A stretch of DNA of 52,457 nt, from NCBI GenBank assembly GCA_017471765.1, contig JAFURT010000030.1:1-52457 (forward strand), written 5' to 3'. This DNA comes from Clostridia bacterium (GTDB lineage Bacteria > Bacillota > Clostridia > Oscillospirales > Acutalibacteraceae). Position 1 is the first letter of the stretch, and each line of letters starts with the position of its first letter. This document shows positions 25,915 through 33,655 of this stretch, in pieces. A program made the translations under genes and the position numbers. The notes beneath the pieces were generated by a model, which saw only the letters and a program-made list of their open reading frames with translations, was not told the DNA's origin and searched no databases.

Positions 25915-27564
25915 TTATCCGTCGTTCGCCTCCTCTATCACGTTCCACGCCATAGATGCAGCGGCCTCACCGTAGCGCCAGTATGCATCGTAGAACGGCT
26001 CCCAATCGGCTCCGGAGCGGCGGCCAAGCAGGAGATCTCCCCGTAAGCGACGGCGGCCGGGCAGCGAATGGATATTGACAGTAGCCTCCGGCGTGTCCGG
26101 TAAGGTGAAGGAAAGCCTCCACTCCCCATCCCCCGTCACGGGTATCTCAGCAAAACCGGTGGCCTCCCGCCGCCGGGAGAGGGAAGAGCCGTCTGCGGCG
26201 ATGAGCTGTATATCGACGGCAGTGGCAGGCAGATATACCAGCACACGCCGAATTTTTACATTGTTCTGCAACCGGACGGTAAGACGGTTTTCTTCGGGAT
26301 AGGTGGTGGACACCACCGCTGTAAACCCTTCTCCCCGCACCGTTCCGCTAACCGGAATGGGCAACCACAGGGTGTCGCCCTCCTGCCGGGCGGCAAAATC
26401 CCACAACTTTTCAAAAAATTCGCCACCACGCATGGTACAGCACCAGTGGGCCTCACAGATGCCCTTTTGCGGAGGCTTGACCTCCCAGGTGTCTGCCCCC
26501 ACGCAGGTGTGCAGGCCAAAACCGCCGTTTTGCCGCTGGGTGGGAAGGATGCCGTTGTAAAGAATACGGTTGGCCAGTTGGATGTACGTTGCCTCACCGG
26601 TGTCCTCCCACAGCCAATAAGCCAGGATAAAGCTGTCGATCGTTCCACAGGGCTCGGTATGCACCGGGCGAGTAAACCAGTTGTAGTTCTCGTAATTCTC
26701 CGTCATGCCCTCACGCAGGTAGAGGTCGAACACCCGACGCACCTCGGCCAGCAAAGCCTCATCCTGCTCAAGGCGAGCGAAGCGTAATACGCCTCGCAGG
26801 CCACTGAGGGTAGCGTGGGTCTGTACAGCCATGCGGATAAATTCCAGCCGCAGAAACACCCCACACATCTCCCGGATGAGCACACCGGTGCGGCGGATGA
26901 GATCCCCCTGCTCCGGCATATAGCGTTTCATACATTCATAAGCGGCGGTCACACCGTCCATCATGATGAACGCACAGCCCACATCGGTAGAGATATACCA
27001 CGGGCCCACCTTACCGGTCAGCCGGGTGATTAGCTGCATAGCGTCCTCACCATCGGTGTCGTCCGAAAAAGCAAAGGTGTCCGTTTTTCCGGCCAGGCCT
27101 TCCTGCACCACGTTATCACCGGCGCGCTGGGCCTTGTCTGCCGGGTACAGGCCGTAGAAGCCCGTGGCCGGTAGCAGCAGATGCTCCACAATATCCAACA
27201 CCATTTGCTTTGCCCGAGGCTCCCGGAAACAGGCGTACGCCTCGCACACTCCCCGCAACAGCCAACTGTTGCCGGACAGCTGCTGCTCGTTGAAGCCATC
27301 GGTCAACACCGGACCCATATAGCCCTTTTCGTTGCGATGAACCCACAGAGTATCCAGCACAGCCTCGTAATTGGGCACCTTCTCTCCCCGGATAGCGGAT
27401 AGCAACACCAGGGCCAAAAAAGCCCGGCCCTCGTAGTCTCCTGCCCAGCCGCTATCCTCAACAACCAGGACATCGGGGTCATATTCTCGCTGGTGCAGGC
27501 GCTGCAGCAACAGCTCCGCCCGGGCCGTCGGCCAGCCGGCCAGACGATTTGTACAGGTTTTCAT
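25915..27564 (-). CDS. GH127/DUF1680-like glycoside hydrolase (beta-L-arabinofuranosidase-type)
   Basis: A 549-residue protein without a signal peptide, so probably cytoplasmic. Its (alpha/alpha)6-barrel-like region carries the hallmark zinc/cysteine set of GH127-type enzymes: an E-x-C motif in HTEPCGTIDSF (about residues 302-304), LANRILYNGIL about 25 residues on, and a Cys-Cys pair in AHWCCTMRGGEFFEKLW (about 375-376). In HypBA1 the matching residues are Glu338, Cys340, Cys417 and Cys418, and the first of the paired cysteines is the nucleophile. A beta-sandwich-like C-terminal part follows. The ATG at 27564 has GGGAGG upstream. Overall similarity is remote, so the sugar specificity is uncertain. 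The gene is divergent from the LacI regulator and upstream of the isomerase operon. Confidence 0.7.
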   Translation of the reverse strand: MKTCTNRLAGWPTARAELLLQRLHQREYDPDVLVVEDSGWAGDYEGRAFLALVLLSAIRGEKVPNYEAVLDTLWVHRNEKGYMGPVLTDGFNEQQLSGNSWLLRGVCEAYACFREPRAKQMVLDIVEHLLLPATGFYGLYPADKAQRAGDNVVQEGLAGKTDTFAFSDDTDGEDAMQLITRLTGKVGPWYISTDVGCAFIMMDGVTAAYECMKRYMPEQGDLIRRTGVLIREMCGVFLRLEFIRMAVQTHATLSGLRGVLRFARLEQDEALLAEVRRVFDLYLREGMTENYENYNWFTRPVHTEPCGTIDSFILAYWLWEDTGEATYIQLANRILYNGILPTQRQNGGFGLHTCVGADTWEVKPPQKGICEAHWCCTMRGGEFFEKLWDFAARQEGDTLWLPIPVSGTVRGEGFTAVVSTTYPEENRLTVRLQNNVKIRRVLVYLPATAVDIQLIAADGSSLSRRREATGFAEIPVTGDGEWRLSFTLPDTPEATVNIHSLPGRRRLRGDLLLGRRSGADWEPFYDAYWRYGEAAASMAWNVIEEANDG

Positions 27565-27596
27565 TGCTTGTTTCCTCCCGTGTAACAACAATTTTC

Positions 27597-27625
27597 TTGA
27601 CATAATCACAGATTGCGTGTAAAAT
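27597..27625 (+). promoter_or_regulatory. Promoter of the LacI-family regulator gene
   Basis: A perfect TTGACA at 27597-27602, a 17-bp spacer and TAAAAT at 27620-27625. No copy of the TTATCGGTAATGTT motif is seen here. Confidence 0.65.
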
Positions 27626-27659
27626 ATAATTTGTATATGTTTAAAAGAAGAGGTAAAAT

Positions 27660-28661
27660 ATGACTCCAAACAGGACGAGAAACGTCGTCACTCTACGAGA
27701 TATTGCCGAGGCGTGCCACGTGTCCATCAACACCGTTTCCCACGCCCTCAGCGACAAGGCGGATATTTCCGAAGAGACCAAGCGACGCATCCGAAAAAAA
27801 GCGAAGGAACTGGGCTACATCCGCAACCGCACAGCCACATCGTTGCGGTTCCAGTCCACCCATACAGTAACGCTCATCGTCAGCGACATCTCCAACCCCC
27901 TGTTCGCCATCATGGCCAAGAAAATCGAGCAGCGTCTGAGCCAGGAAGGCTACGCTCTGTTCATCATGAACACCGAAAGCAACGCCGAGGCAGAATACGC
28001 TGCCGTGGTCTCTGCCATCGAAAATGCAGCCGACGGTATCATCATCTGCCCCAACCAGGAGGACACCCGGGCAATGGAGCTGATGCAAAAGCGGCAGGTT
28101 CCCTTTGTACTGTTGGGCCGTCGCTTTATCGACAGTGATATGGACTATGTCATCTGGAACGATCGCCAGGGCGGCCATCAAGCGACCAACCACCTTGTGG
28201 GCAAGGGTCATCGGCGTATCCTCTTCGTAGGTGAAGCGCCCCACATCTCCAGCACCAACGAGCGTCTGGAGGGCTATCGTCTGGCTCTGGAGGAGCATGG
28301 GTTGCCCTTCGACCCCTCTCTGGTGTACACCAAGGGTGTCGCTAAGGAAAAGCTGGAGGCTATGCTCCGCACCCAGCTGAATCAGCCGGATCCCTTCACC
28401 GCCATTTTTGCCTTTAGTGATTTTGTGGCCTGCGACCTGCTGGCCATCCTGTATAAGCTGAATCCGCACCATCGCATCGAGGTGGTGGGCTTCGACGACA
28501 TTATGACGAATATTGCATTTCCGTTGAATATCTCCTCTGTTCACACGCCCAAGGCAGCTATGGCCGCAGCACTGGTGGACTCCCTGCTGGATAAGATCCG
28601 CAACGGAGATGAAGCGAACCCCTGTCGCATTGTCATTGATACCACGCTGACTGTTCGCTAA
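27660..28661 (+). CDS. LacI-family transcriptional regulator
   Basis: A 333-residue regulator with the N-terminal LacI HTH and hinge (VTLRDIAEACHVSINTVSHALSDKADISEETKRRI, about residues 10-45, then the hinge region near 50-62) and a periplasmic-binding-protein-like sugar domain (about 65-330: IVSDISNPLFAIMAKKIEQ, DGIIICPNQED, IFAFSDFVACDLLA, VVGFDD, SSVHTPK). It sits between the GH127/isomerase genes and the 23-kb operon. The operator-like motif in the promoters of both makes it the obvious candidate repressor, released by an imported sugar. The N-terminal MTPNRTRN precedes the first HTH helix normally. Confidence 0.92.
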   Translation: MTPNRTRNVVTLRDIAEACHVSINTVSHALSDKADISEETKRRIRKKAKELGYIRNRTATSLRFQSTHTVTLIVSDISNPLFAIMAKKIEQRLSQEGYALFIMNTESNAEAEYAAVVSAIENAADGIIICPNQEDTRAMELMQKRQVPFVLLGRRFIDSDMDYVIWNDRQGGHQATNHLVGKGHRRILFVGEAPHISSTNERLEGYRLALEEHGLPFDPSLVYTKGVAKEKLEAMLRTQLNQPDPFTAIFAFSDFVACDLLAILYKLNPHHRIEVVGFDDIMTNIAFPLNISSVHTPKAAMAAALVDSLLDKIRNGDEANPCRIVIDTTLTVR

Positions 28662-28675
28662 ATACAGCTGCTCTC

Positions 28676-28708
28676 CGGATACCGACACCCGTCGGTATCC
28701 GTTTTTTT
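28676..28708 (+). terminator. Terminator of the LacI-family gene
   Basis: CGGATACCGAC, loop ACCC, GTCGGTATCCG followed by seven T residues. It also lies just past the last gene of the convergent 23-kb operon, though the minus strand has no T tract there. Confidence 0.92.
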
Positions 28709-28711
28709 GTG

Positions 28712-29611
28712 TTAATCGTCGGAATGTAGCAGCTTGGTAATGATCCGCCCGATGAAAAAGGTCATCAGGAACAGCATCATGGATACCGCCGAAGCATAGC
28801 CCATCTGGAACCGGATAAAGGCGTAGTCATACAGGTGCGCCACCACGGTATGGCCAGCATAGTTAGGGCTGGGCAGTCCGGCGAACTGCACCGCCACGTC
28901 AAACACACCAAAGGAGTTGACGATGGACATGATGGCGCCGAACAGCAACTGGGGCTTCATCTGCGGTACAATGATGTACCACAGCTCGGACACGGGGTCG
29001 TTCAGACCGTCGATACGGCCCGCCTCCAACTGCTCCTTGGACAGATTCTGAAAGCCTGCCAAGAAGGTGAGAAAGCCGGTGCCCATACCCATCCAGATGG
29101 AAATGAAAATAATGACCGGCATAATGGTCTGATCCGATTGGTTCCACAAAATCGGCTCGCTGATAAGCCCGACGGACATAAGAATGTGGTTGACCCAGCC
29201 ATACTTATCGGAGGAGAAGAAATAGCCCCACACCGTTGTCATGGCAATGGCGCTGGTGATGGAAGGAGTGTACACCGCTAAGGCAAAGAAATTCTTTCCC
29301 TTCAGGTTGTTGATGACCCATGCCAGCAGGAAGGAGGCGATGTACCCTACCGGGCCCACCACCACCGCAAAGGTGAGGGTGTTTCTCAGCGAGGTGATAA
29401 ATACATCATCATCCAAGATCAGCTGACGGTAATTGGTAATGCCCACCCACTGGGGCGTCTCCAGCATGTTATAATTGGTAAAACTTAACCCAAGGCCAAT
29501 GATAATGGGTAAGATGGTAAATACGGTAAACAGGAGGAGAAAGGGCGCTAAAAAGGCATACCCAACCCGTCCCCGTTTCCACCATAAGGCCAGTTTACTG
29601 TTGCTTCTCAT
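28712..29611 (-). CDS. Sugar ABC transporter permease (MalF-type), last gene of the operon
   Basis: A 299-residue inner membrane protein with six hydrophobic helices. It has the MetI-like permease loop SKEQLEAGRIDGLNDPVSELWYIIVPQMKP (EAA motif, about residue 190) that docks to the ABC ATPase. The opening GYAFLAPFLLLFTVFTILPIIIGLGLSFTNYN is typical of CUT1 (oligosaccharide) permeases. The ATG at 29611 has AAGG 8 nt upstream. It is paired with the MalG-type permease 29 bp upstream. No ATPase gene is in the window, so a shared MsmK-type ATPase encoded elsewhere is presumed. Confidence 0.92.
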   Translation of the reverse strand: MRSNSKLALWWKRGRVGYAFLAPFLLLFTVFTILPIIIGLGLSFTNYNMLETPQWVGITNYRQLILDDDVFITSLRNTLTFAVVVGPVGYIASFLLAWVINNLKGKNFFALAVYTPSITSAIAMTTVWGYFFSSDKYGWVNHILMSVGLISEPILWNQSDQTIMPVIIFISIWMGMGTGFLTFLAGFQNLSKEQLEAGRIDGLNDPVSELWYIIVPQMKPQLLFGAIMSIVNSFGVFDVAVQFAGLPSPNYAGHTVVAHLYDYAFIRFQMGYASAVSMMLFLMTFFIGRIITKLLHSDD

Positions 29612-29640
29612 AGACAAACCTTGCCTTTCCCGAAAGGATA

Positions 29641-30567
29641 TTATTCGGCACTCAGGCCGGAGTGCTCCAGGCCCTGAATAAACTGTCGCTGCACCACACA
29701 GTACATCAGTAACATCACGGCAATGACCAACAGCGCCGCCGCCATCAGCACGCCACGGGTGATGATAGAATCGGCGTTGGTGGTCAACTCAGCAGAAGCC
29801 GCCAGATACTTCTCATAGATGGTGGGCAGCATTGCCGGCAGCGGCCACTGGGAGGATTTGCCTAGGTAGATGACCGGCTCGTAATAATCGTTCCAGTGCC
29901 ATACCACACTGAGCACAAAGCACACCAAAATAGAGGAACGCGCCGTGGGGAAGGCAATCCGGAAATAGGCCCCCATAAAGCTGCAACCGTCAATCTTTGC
30001 CGCATTTTCCAGATCCCGGGGCAGACCTATGAAGAACTGGCGGAACAGGAAGATCATGATGCCGCCTCGCAGGCCGAAGCCGAAGAAGCAGGGCACCATC
30101 AGCGGCAGATAGGTGTTCAGCCAGCCCATATCCGTATACGTCAGGTACAGGGGCAGGATAATAACCTGCGAGGGGATGATGATGGTCAGCACCACCAGCA
30201 CGAACCACAACCCCTTCAGCGGAAACTGATACCGCGCAAAGCCGTAGGCGATAAACGCACAGGACAGGATATGCCCCAGCGTACACACCGACACGATCAG
30301 CAAGGAATTCCAGATATGGGCGGAAAAATCCAGGTTGACAAAGGCTGCCCGCCAGTTCTGCCACTCAGCACCGGAGGGGATCCAGTTGATACTCACATCA
30401 AACAGATCCGCCTGGGATTTGATGGAGGTAACGATCATGTACAGAAAGGGGTACAGGAACATATAAGACATGATAATGAGGAAAACATAGATAAATATCC
30501 GGGACAGCTGTACTTTGTGCCGGAGGGCATTGCCTTTTTTGAGGAGAGTTTGCATTGTTGTGTTCAT
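29641..30567 (-). CDS. Sugar ABC transporter permease (MalG-type)
   Basis: A 308-residue CUT1 permease with six membrane helices and the EAA loop PRDLENAAKIDGCSFMGAYFRIAFP (about residue 190). The N-terminal helix SRIFIYVFLIIMSYMFLYPFLYMIVTSIKS is characteristic of MalG-type partners. It pairs with the downstream MalF-type protein (28712-29611) or with the upstream one (30580-31452), which ends 12 bp before it. The membrane position, operon context and lack of an ATPase match oligosaccharide uptake. Confidence 0.92.
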   Translation of the reverse strand: MNTTMQTLLKKGNALRHKVQLSRIFIYVFLIIMSYMFLYPFLYMIVTSIKSQADLFDVSINWIPSGAEWQNWRAAFVNLDFSAHIWNSLLIVSVCTLGHILSCAFIAYGFARYQFPLKGLWFVLVVLTIIIPSQVIILPLYLTYTDMGWLNTYLPLMVPCFFGFGLRGGIMIFLFRQFFIGLPRDLENAAKIDGCSFMGAYFRIAFPTARSSILVCFVLSVVWHWNDYYEPVIYLGKSSQWPLPAMLPTIYEKYLAASAELTTNADSIITRGVLMAAALLVIAVMLLMYCVVQRQFIQGLEHSGLSAE

Positions 30568-30579
30568 ACCGGCACCTCC

Positions 30580-31452
30580 TTAGCCCTGCCCCACAGTGCG
30601 GTTGACGATCCTGTTCATAAACAAGAACACCAACCCCAGCAACACCGCTACAAACAGGAAATAGATCCAGCTCAGCGCCGCCGCATAGCACACCTGGTTT
30701 TCGGAAAAGCATTTGTCCGTAAAATAGTTTATCATAGCGTTATTCACATCGCCGAAGCTGTCCACAATGGTATACACGATATTGAGGAAGATAATGGGGG
30801 TCATCATAGGCAGGGTGATCTTCCAGAAGATGTCCCATTCGGTGGCGGCATCCACCCGGGCAGCCTCATACAGCGCCGGGGAGATGCTCTGCAGGCCGGA
30901 CAGGAAGATGATGATCTGCACACCGGATTTCCACAGCACCGTGGAGATCCGGGAGAAAAATTCATCCACCACATTGACCACGCCCGGGCCTACCAGCTCC
31001 TTGATCTCGTCAGTGAGCAGCAGGTCCTTAGCCCCGGACACCGCCATCTGGTCAAGGCCCAGATCCAGCAGCACGCTCATCACGTAGCCAGAGCCCAGCA
31101 GAAAGGGTAGGAAGAAGACCACCCGAAAAAAGCCACGGCAGCGGATATTCCGACTGAGCATGATTGCCAGAATGAAGGAGAACACCAAAATCATGGGCGT
31201 ATTTACCAGCGTGTCGGTGATGACCTGCAGGAACTTAGGGATAAACTCCACATCCCCGGTGAAGGCATACACATAGTGCTTAAAGCCAACCAGCGTCATA
31301 TCGCTCAAGCCCACCATCTTAGTGACATCAGAAACGCTTAGCGTGATAGACCGGATGAGGGGAGAGAGGAAAAACAGGAAAAAACCAACGATAAAGGGAA
31401 GGATAAATATATAGCCTTCCAGCTTGTGCCGTGTATCTGAACGCAGTCTCAT
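30580..31452 (-). CDS. Sugar ABC transporter permease (MalF-type)
   Basis: A 290-residue permease. The family opening LEGYIFILPFIVGFFLFFLSPLIRSITLSVSD and the EAA loop ISPALYEAARVDAATEWDIFWKITLPMMTP (about residue 197) are clear; six helices are predicted. The ATG at 31452 overlaps the stop codon of the DUF5696-type gene by 4 bp, so translation is coupled. An extracellular loop of about 50 residues (GLDQMAVSGAKDLLLTDEIKELVGPG and on) is longer than usual and may touch a binding protein. Confidence 0.92.
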   Translation of the reverse strand: MRLRSDTRHKLEGYIFILPFIVGFFLFFLSPLIRSITLSVSDVTKMVGLSDMTLVGFKHYVYAFTGDVEFIPKFLQVITDTLVNTPMILVFSFILAIMLSRNIRCRGFFRVVFFLPFLLGSGYVMSVLLDLGLDQMAVSGAKDLLLTDEIKELVGPGVVNVVDEFFSRISTVLWKSGVQIIIFLSGLQSISPALYEAARVDAATEWDIFWKITLPMMTPIIFLNIVYTIVDSFGDVNNAMINYFTDKCFSENQVCYAAALSWIYFLFVAVLLGLVFLFMNRIVNRTVGQG

Positions 31453-33653
31453 GCTTTTCCTCCTTCCTGTACAACATAGCCGAGAGCCGGTATGGTAATC
31501 CCGTCCACCTCAACGGCCTCGCTGCTATAGTTCACGTACACCCGCACACCATTGCTGTAGGTCGTACAGAACAGCGTCTCTCCCAGCGCCTCGTGGGCAG
31601 TCATATAGGCATCCCAAACCTGCCCCAGGTCGCCGGAAAGCACCGTATATAACGCCTCTGCCTTGTCCAGATAGGCAGCGTAATAGGAGGAGAACAGGGT
31701 GTTGCTGGTGGTGCTCTTCAGCCCCTCGGAGCGCTCGTATGTGAGCTTGAAATACGGCATATAGCCGTATTCAATCAGCTTCAGCACCTGGGCGTCATAG
31801 TCATAAAACAGATTAGCAGGCTCGGTGGAGTAAGCAACGCTACCATGCACCACCATTTGATAGAAGGGCACCGACCGGTCAGACACGGAGAAGCCGGAAT
31901 CCGTCATGGGAATACCGTGTAGCCGGGATGCCCGGTTAAGCAGATACGCATTACCGCCGTAGACGGCGGAAGCGCCCACCGTCTCGTTGGCGGTGGCCAG
32001 CAGGTCGCTCCAGGAGGCGGCCATATCCCCTCGCTCCGTCAGATTGTTGCCCTGGTAGTCGTTATATAGGGTGCTGCCGAAACCCTCGAAGGCTACACCG
32101 GCCACACCGGCAGGCAATCGCTTGCTGTCAGCAGCAAACCACTTGTGGGCGCTGGCAGCGGTAAGTAAATATCGGCTGTCAATCAGATCTGTTACCGGCG
32201 AATTGCTCCGGTTGCGGATAATATCCCGCTTGATTGAGAATCGGGAGCCGTCCGCCGCCACGTCCACATAGTTCATATTCAGCCACACCCGGGCCCCCAA
32301 GGACTGGGCAAGCCCGGTCAGAGCATGCAACCCGGTCTTGCCGCCCGCCTGCCCATTAACTCGGTAATCAGCAGGCCATTGGCCGTAGCCGTCCTTGTTC
32401 CAGCCCTCCAGGGTAACATCAAAGGCCTTCACACCCCGGTCGGCCAACAACTGCAGAATTTCACCGCCCTCAGCGAACGTGGTCATGGACTGGTAATCGC
32501 TAATGAGCGCCTGAGTCATAGTGCCGATAAACAGGTCAAGTCCCAGCGGCACCTGGTCAGCGGCAGTGATACGGTCAACAAGTGCTCCGGTTTTTAGCAT
32601 ATACTCCCGTATCGCCACAGCCATATCGCTGTAGCTGCCCTCGCCGTCCAGTAGCAGATACCGTAGTTCCCGGTCGGCAGCGATGATCTCGTCGTCGATG
32701 TCGGTGAACTTGGACCGGGACTCCCCGTCGCCGTCCAGGTTGGTCACATACACATCGTAGGTGCGGCGGTAGATAAACTCACAGCAGATACGGTTACGCT
32801 TCACCGCCAGGGCACTGGTATACAGGTTTATCTTGGCATCCGTATCCCCCTCGGTGATAACGGCGGCAAAGCCGGAGCCATTCACCTGTGCACCAAACAC
32901 CGGTAGGAAGAAATTGCCGTTCTCCGCCATAGTGTAATCGGTGTTGGCCAGATATTCACTGCTACTGCCGTACACCAGCCAGCTATAGGATTTGGTGGCC
33001 AGCTTCTTCTCCGGCATCTTTTGGAACTCCATCAGAGCTCCGCTGCCATCGGGGTAGAAGAAATACCCTTCATCCGTATCAGCGGCGCTACCGAAGAACT
33101 GCATCACCTCCACCGAGGTGAGGATGGCGGTGCCGTATTCCCGCACCTCCGCCTGGGGAATGCGGCAAACAAGTTGGTTCCCCTCCACCCACAGGCAGAG
33201 AGCCAGTTCGATCTGCAGGGCCGTAAAATCATAGACAAATTTTACGCCGTTTTCAATGCGGTAGGCGGTGCATTTGGCCCCCGCCTGTACCGGGGTGGTG
33301 GACAGGATCTGCACGCTGGCGCTACTTTTTGAATAGCTGATTTTAATCAGAGATTGCACCGTGCCCTGCCAAATTTTGGTCAGTTCACTCACCGGGTAGA
33401 CCGCTTCTGTTAAAGTCGCATTCCAGGCAGTGCCGTTCTGCTTGTTCGCCACAGAAACGGTGCCGTCGCCAGCGGTAAGGGTGAGTTGCTCGCTTTCTCC
33501 CACCACCACCGGCGAGGAAATATTCAGCGTACCCGTTGTTGGTACCGCATCAAATGTTTTTTCGGTATCCGTTTGTTTCTCACCACAGCCGGCAAGCAAC
33601 AGACAGCCCATCAACAGGGTGCATACCGTAAACAGAGACAGAAAACGCTTCAT
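31449..33653 (-). CDS. DUF5696-type lipoprotein (putative glycan-active TIM-barrel protein)
   Basis: A 734-residue surface lipoprotein: signal peptide with lipobox LLAGC (Cys23), a beta-rich N-terminal half (about residues 45-340) with a GYFFYPDGSGALMEF segment, then a probable TIM barrel (about 360-700) containing AFDVTLEGWNKDGYGQWPADY, VWLNMNYVDVA and GVAFEGFGSTLYNDY. This pattern matches my recollection of DUF5696 proteins, which sit in clostridial and Paenibacillus sugar-transport clusters; their barrel recalls GH101/GH129-type enzymes, but no activity is established to my knowledge. The start at 33653 leaves 9 nt to GGGG; the ATG at 33659 is the alternative. The gene abuts the Yip1-type gene. 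Confidence 0.75.
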   Translation of the reverse strand: MKRFLSLFTVCTLLMGCLLLAGCGEKQTDTEKTFDAVPTTGTLNISSPVVVGESEQLTLTAGDGTVSVANKQNGTAWNATLTEAVYPVSELTKIWQGTVQSLIKISYSKSSASVQILSTTPVQAGAKCTAYRIENGVKFVYDFTALQIELALCLWVEGNQLVCRIPQAEVREYGTAILTSVEVMQFFGSAADTDEGYFFYPDGSGALMEFQKMPEKKLATKSYSWLVYGSSSEYLANTDYTMAENGNFFLPVFGAQVNGSGFAAVITEGDTDAKINLYTSALAVKRNRICCEFIYRRTYDVYVTNLDGDGESRSKFTDIDDEIIAADRELRYLLLDGEGSYSDMAVAIREYMLKTGALVDRITAADQVPLGLDLFIGTMTQALISDYQSMTTFAEGGEILQLLADRGVKAFDVTLEGWNKDGYGQWPADYRVNGQAGGKTGLHALTGLAQSLGARVWLNMNYVDVAADGSRFSIKRDIIRNRSNSPVTDLIDSRYLLTAASAHKWFAADSKRLPAGVAGVAFEGFGSTLYNDYQGNNLTERGDMAASWSDLLATANETVGASAVYGGNAYLLNRASRLHGIPMTDSGFSVSDRSVPFYQMVVHGSVAYSTEPANLFYDYDAQVLKLIEYGYMPYFKLTYERSEGLKSTTSNTLFSSYYAAYLDKAEALYTVLSGDLGQVWDAYMTAHEALGETLFCTTYSNGVRVYVNYSSEAVEVDGITIPALGYVVQEGGKA

Positions 33654-33655
33654 GG

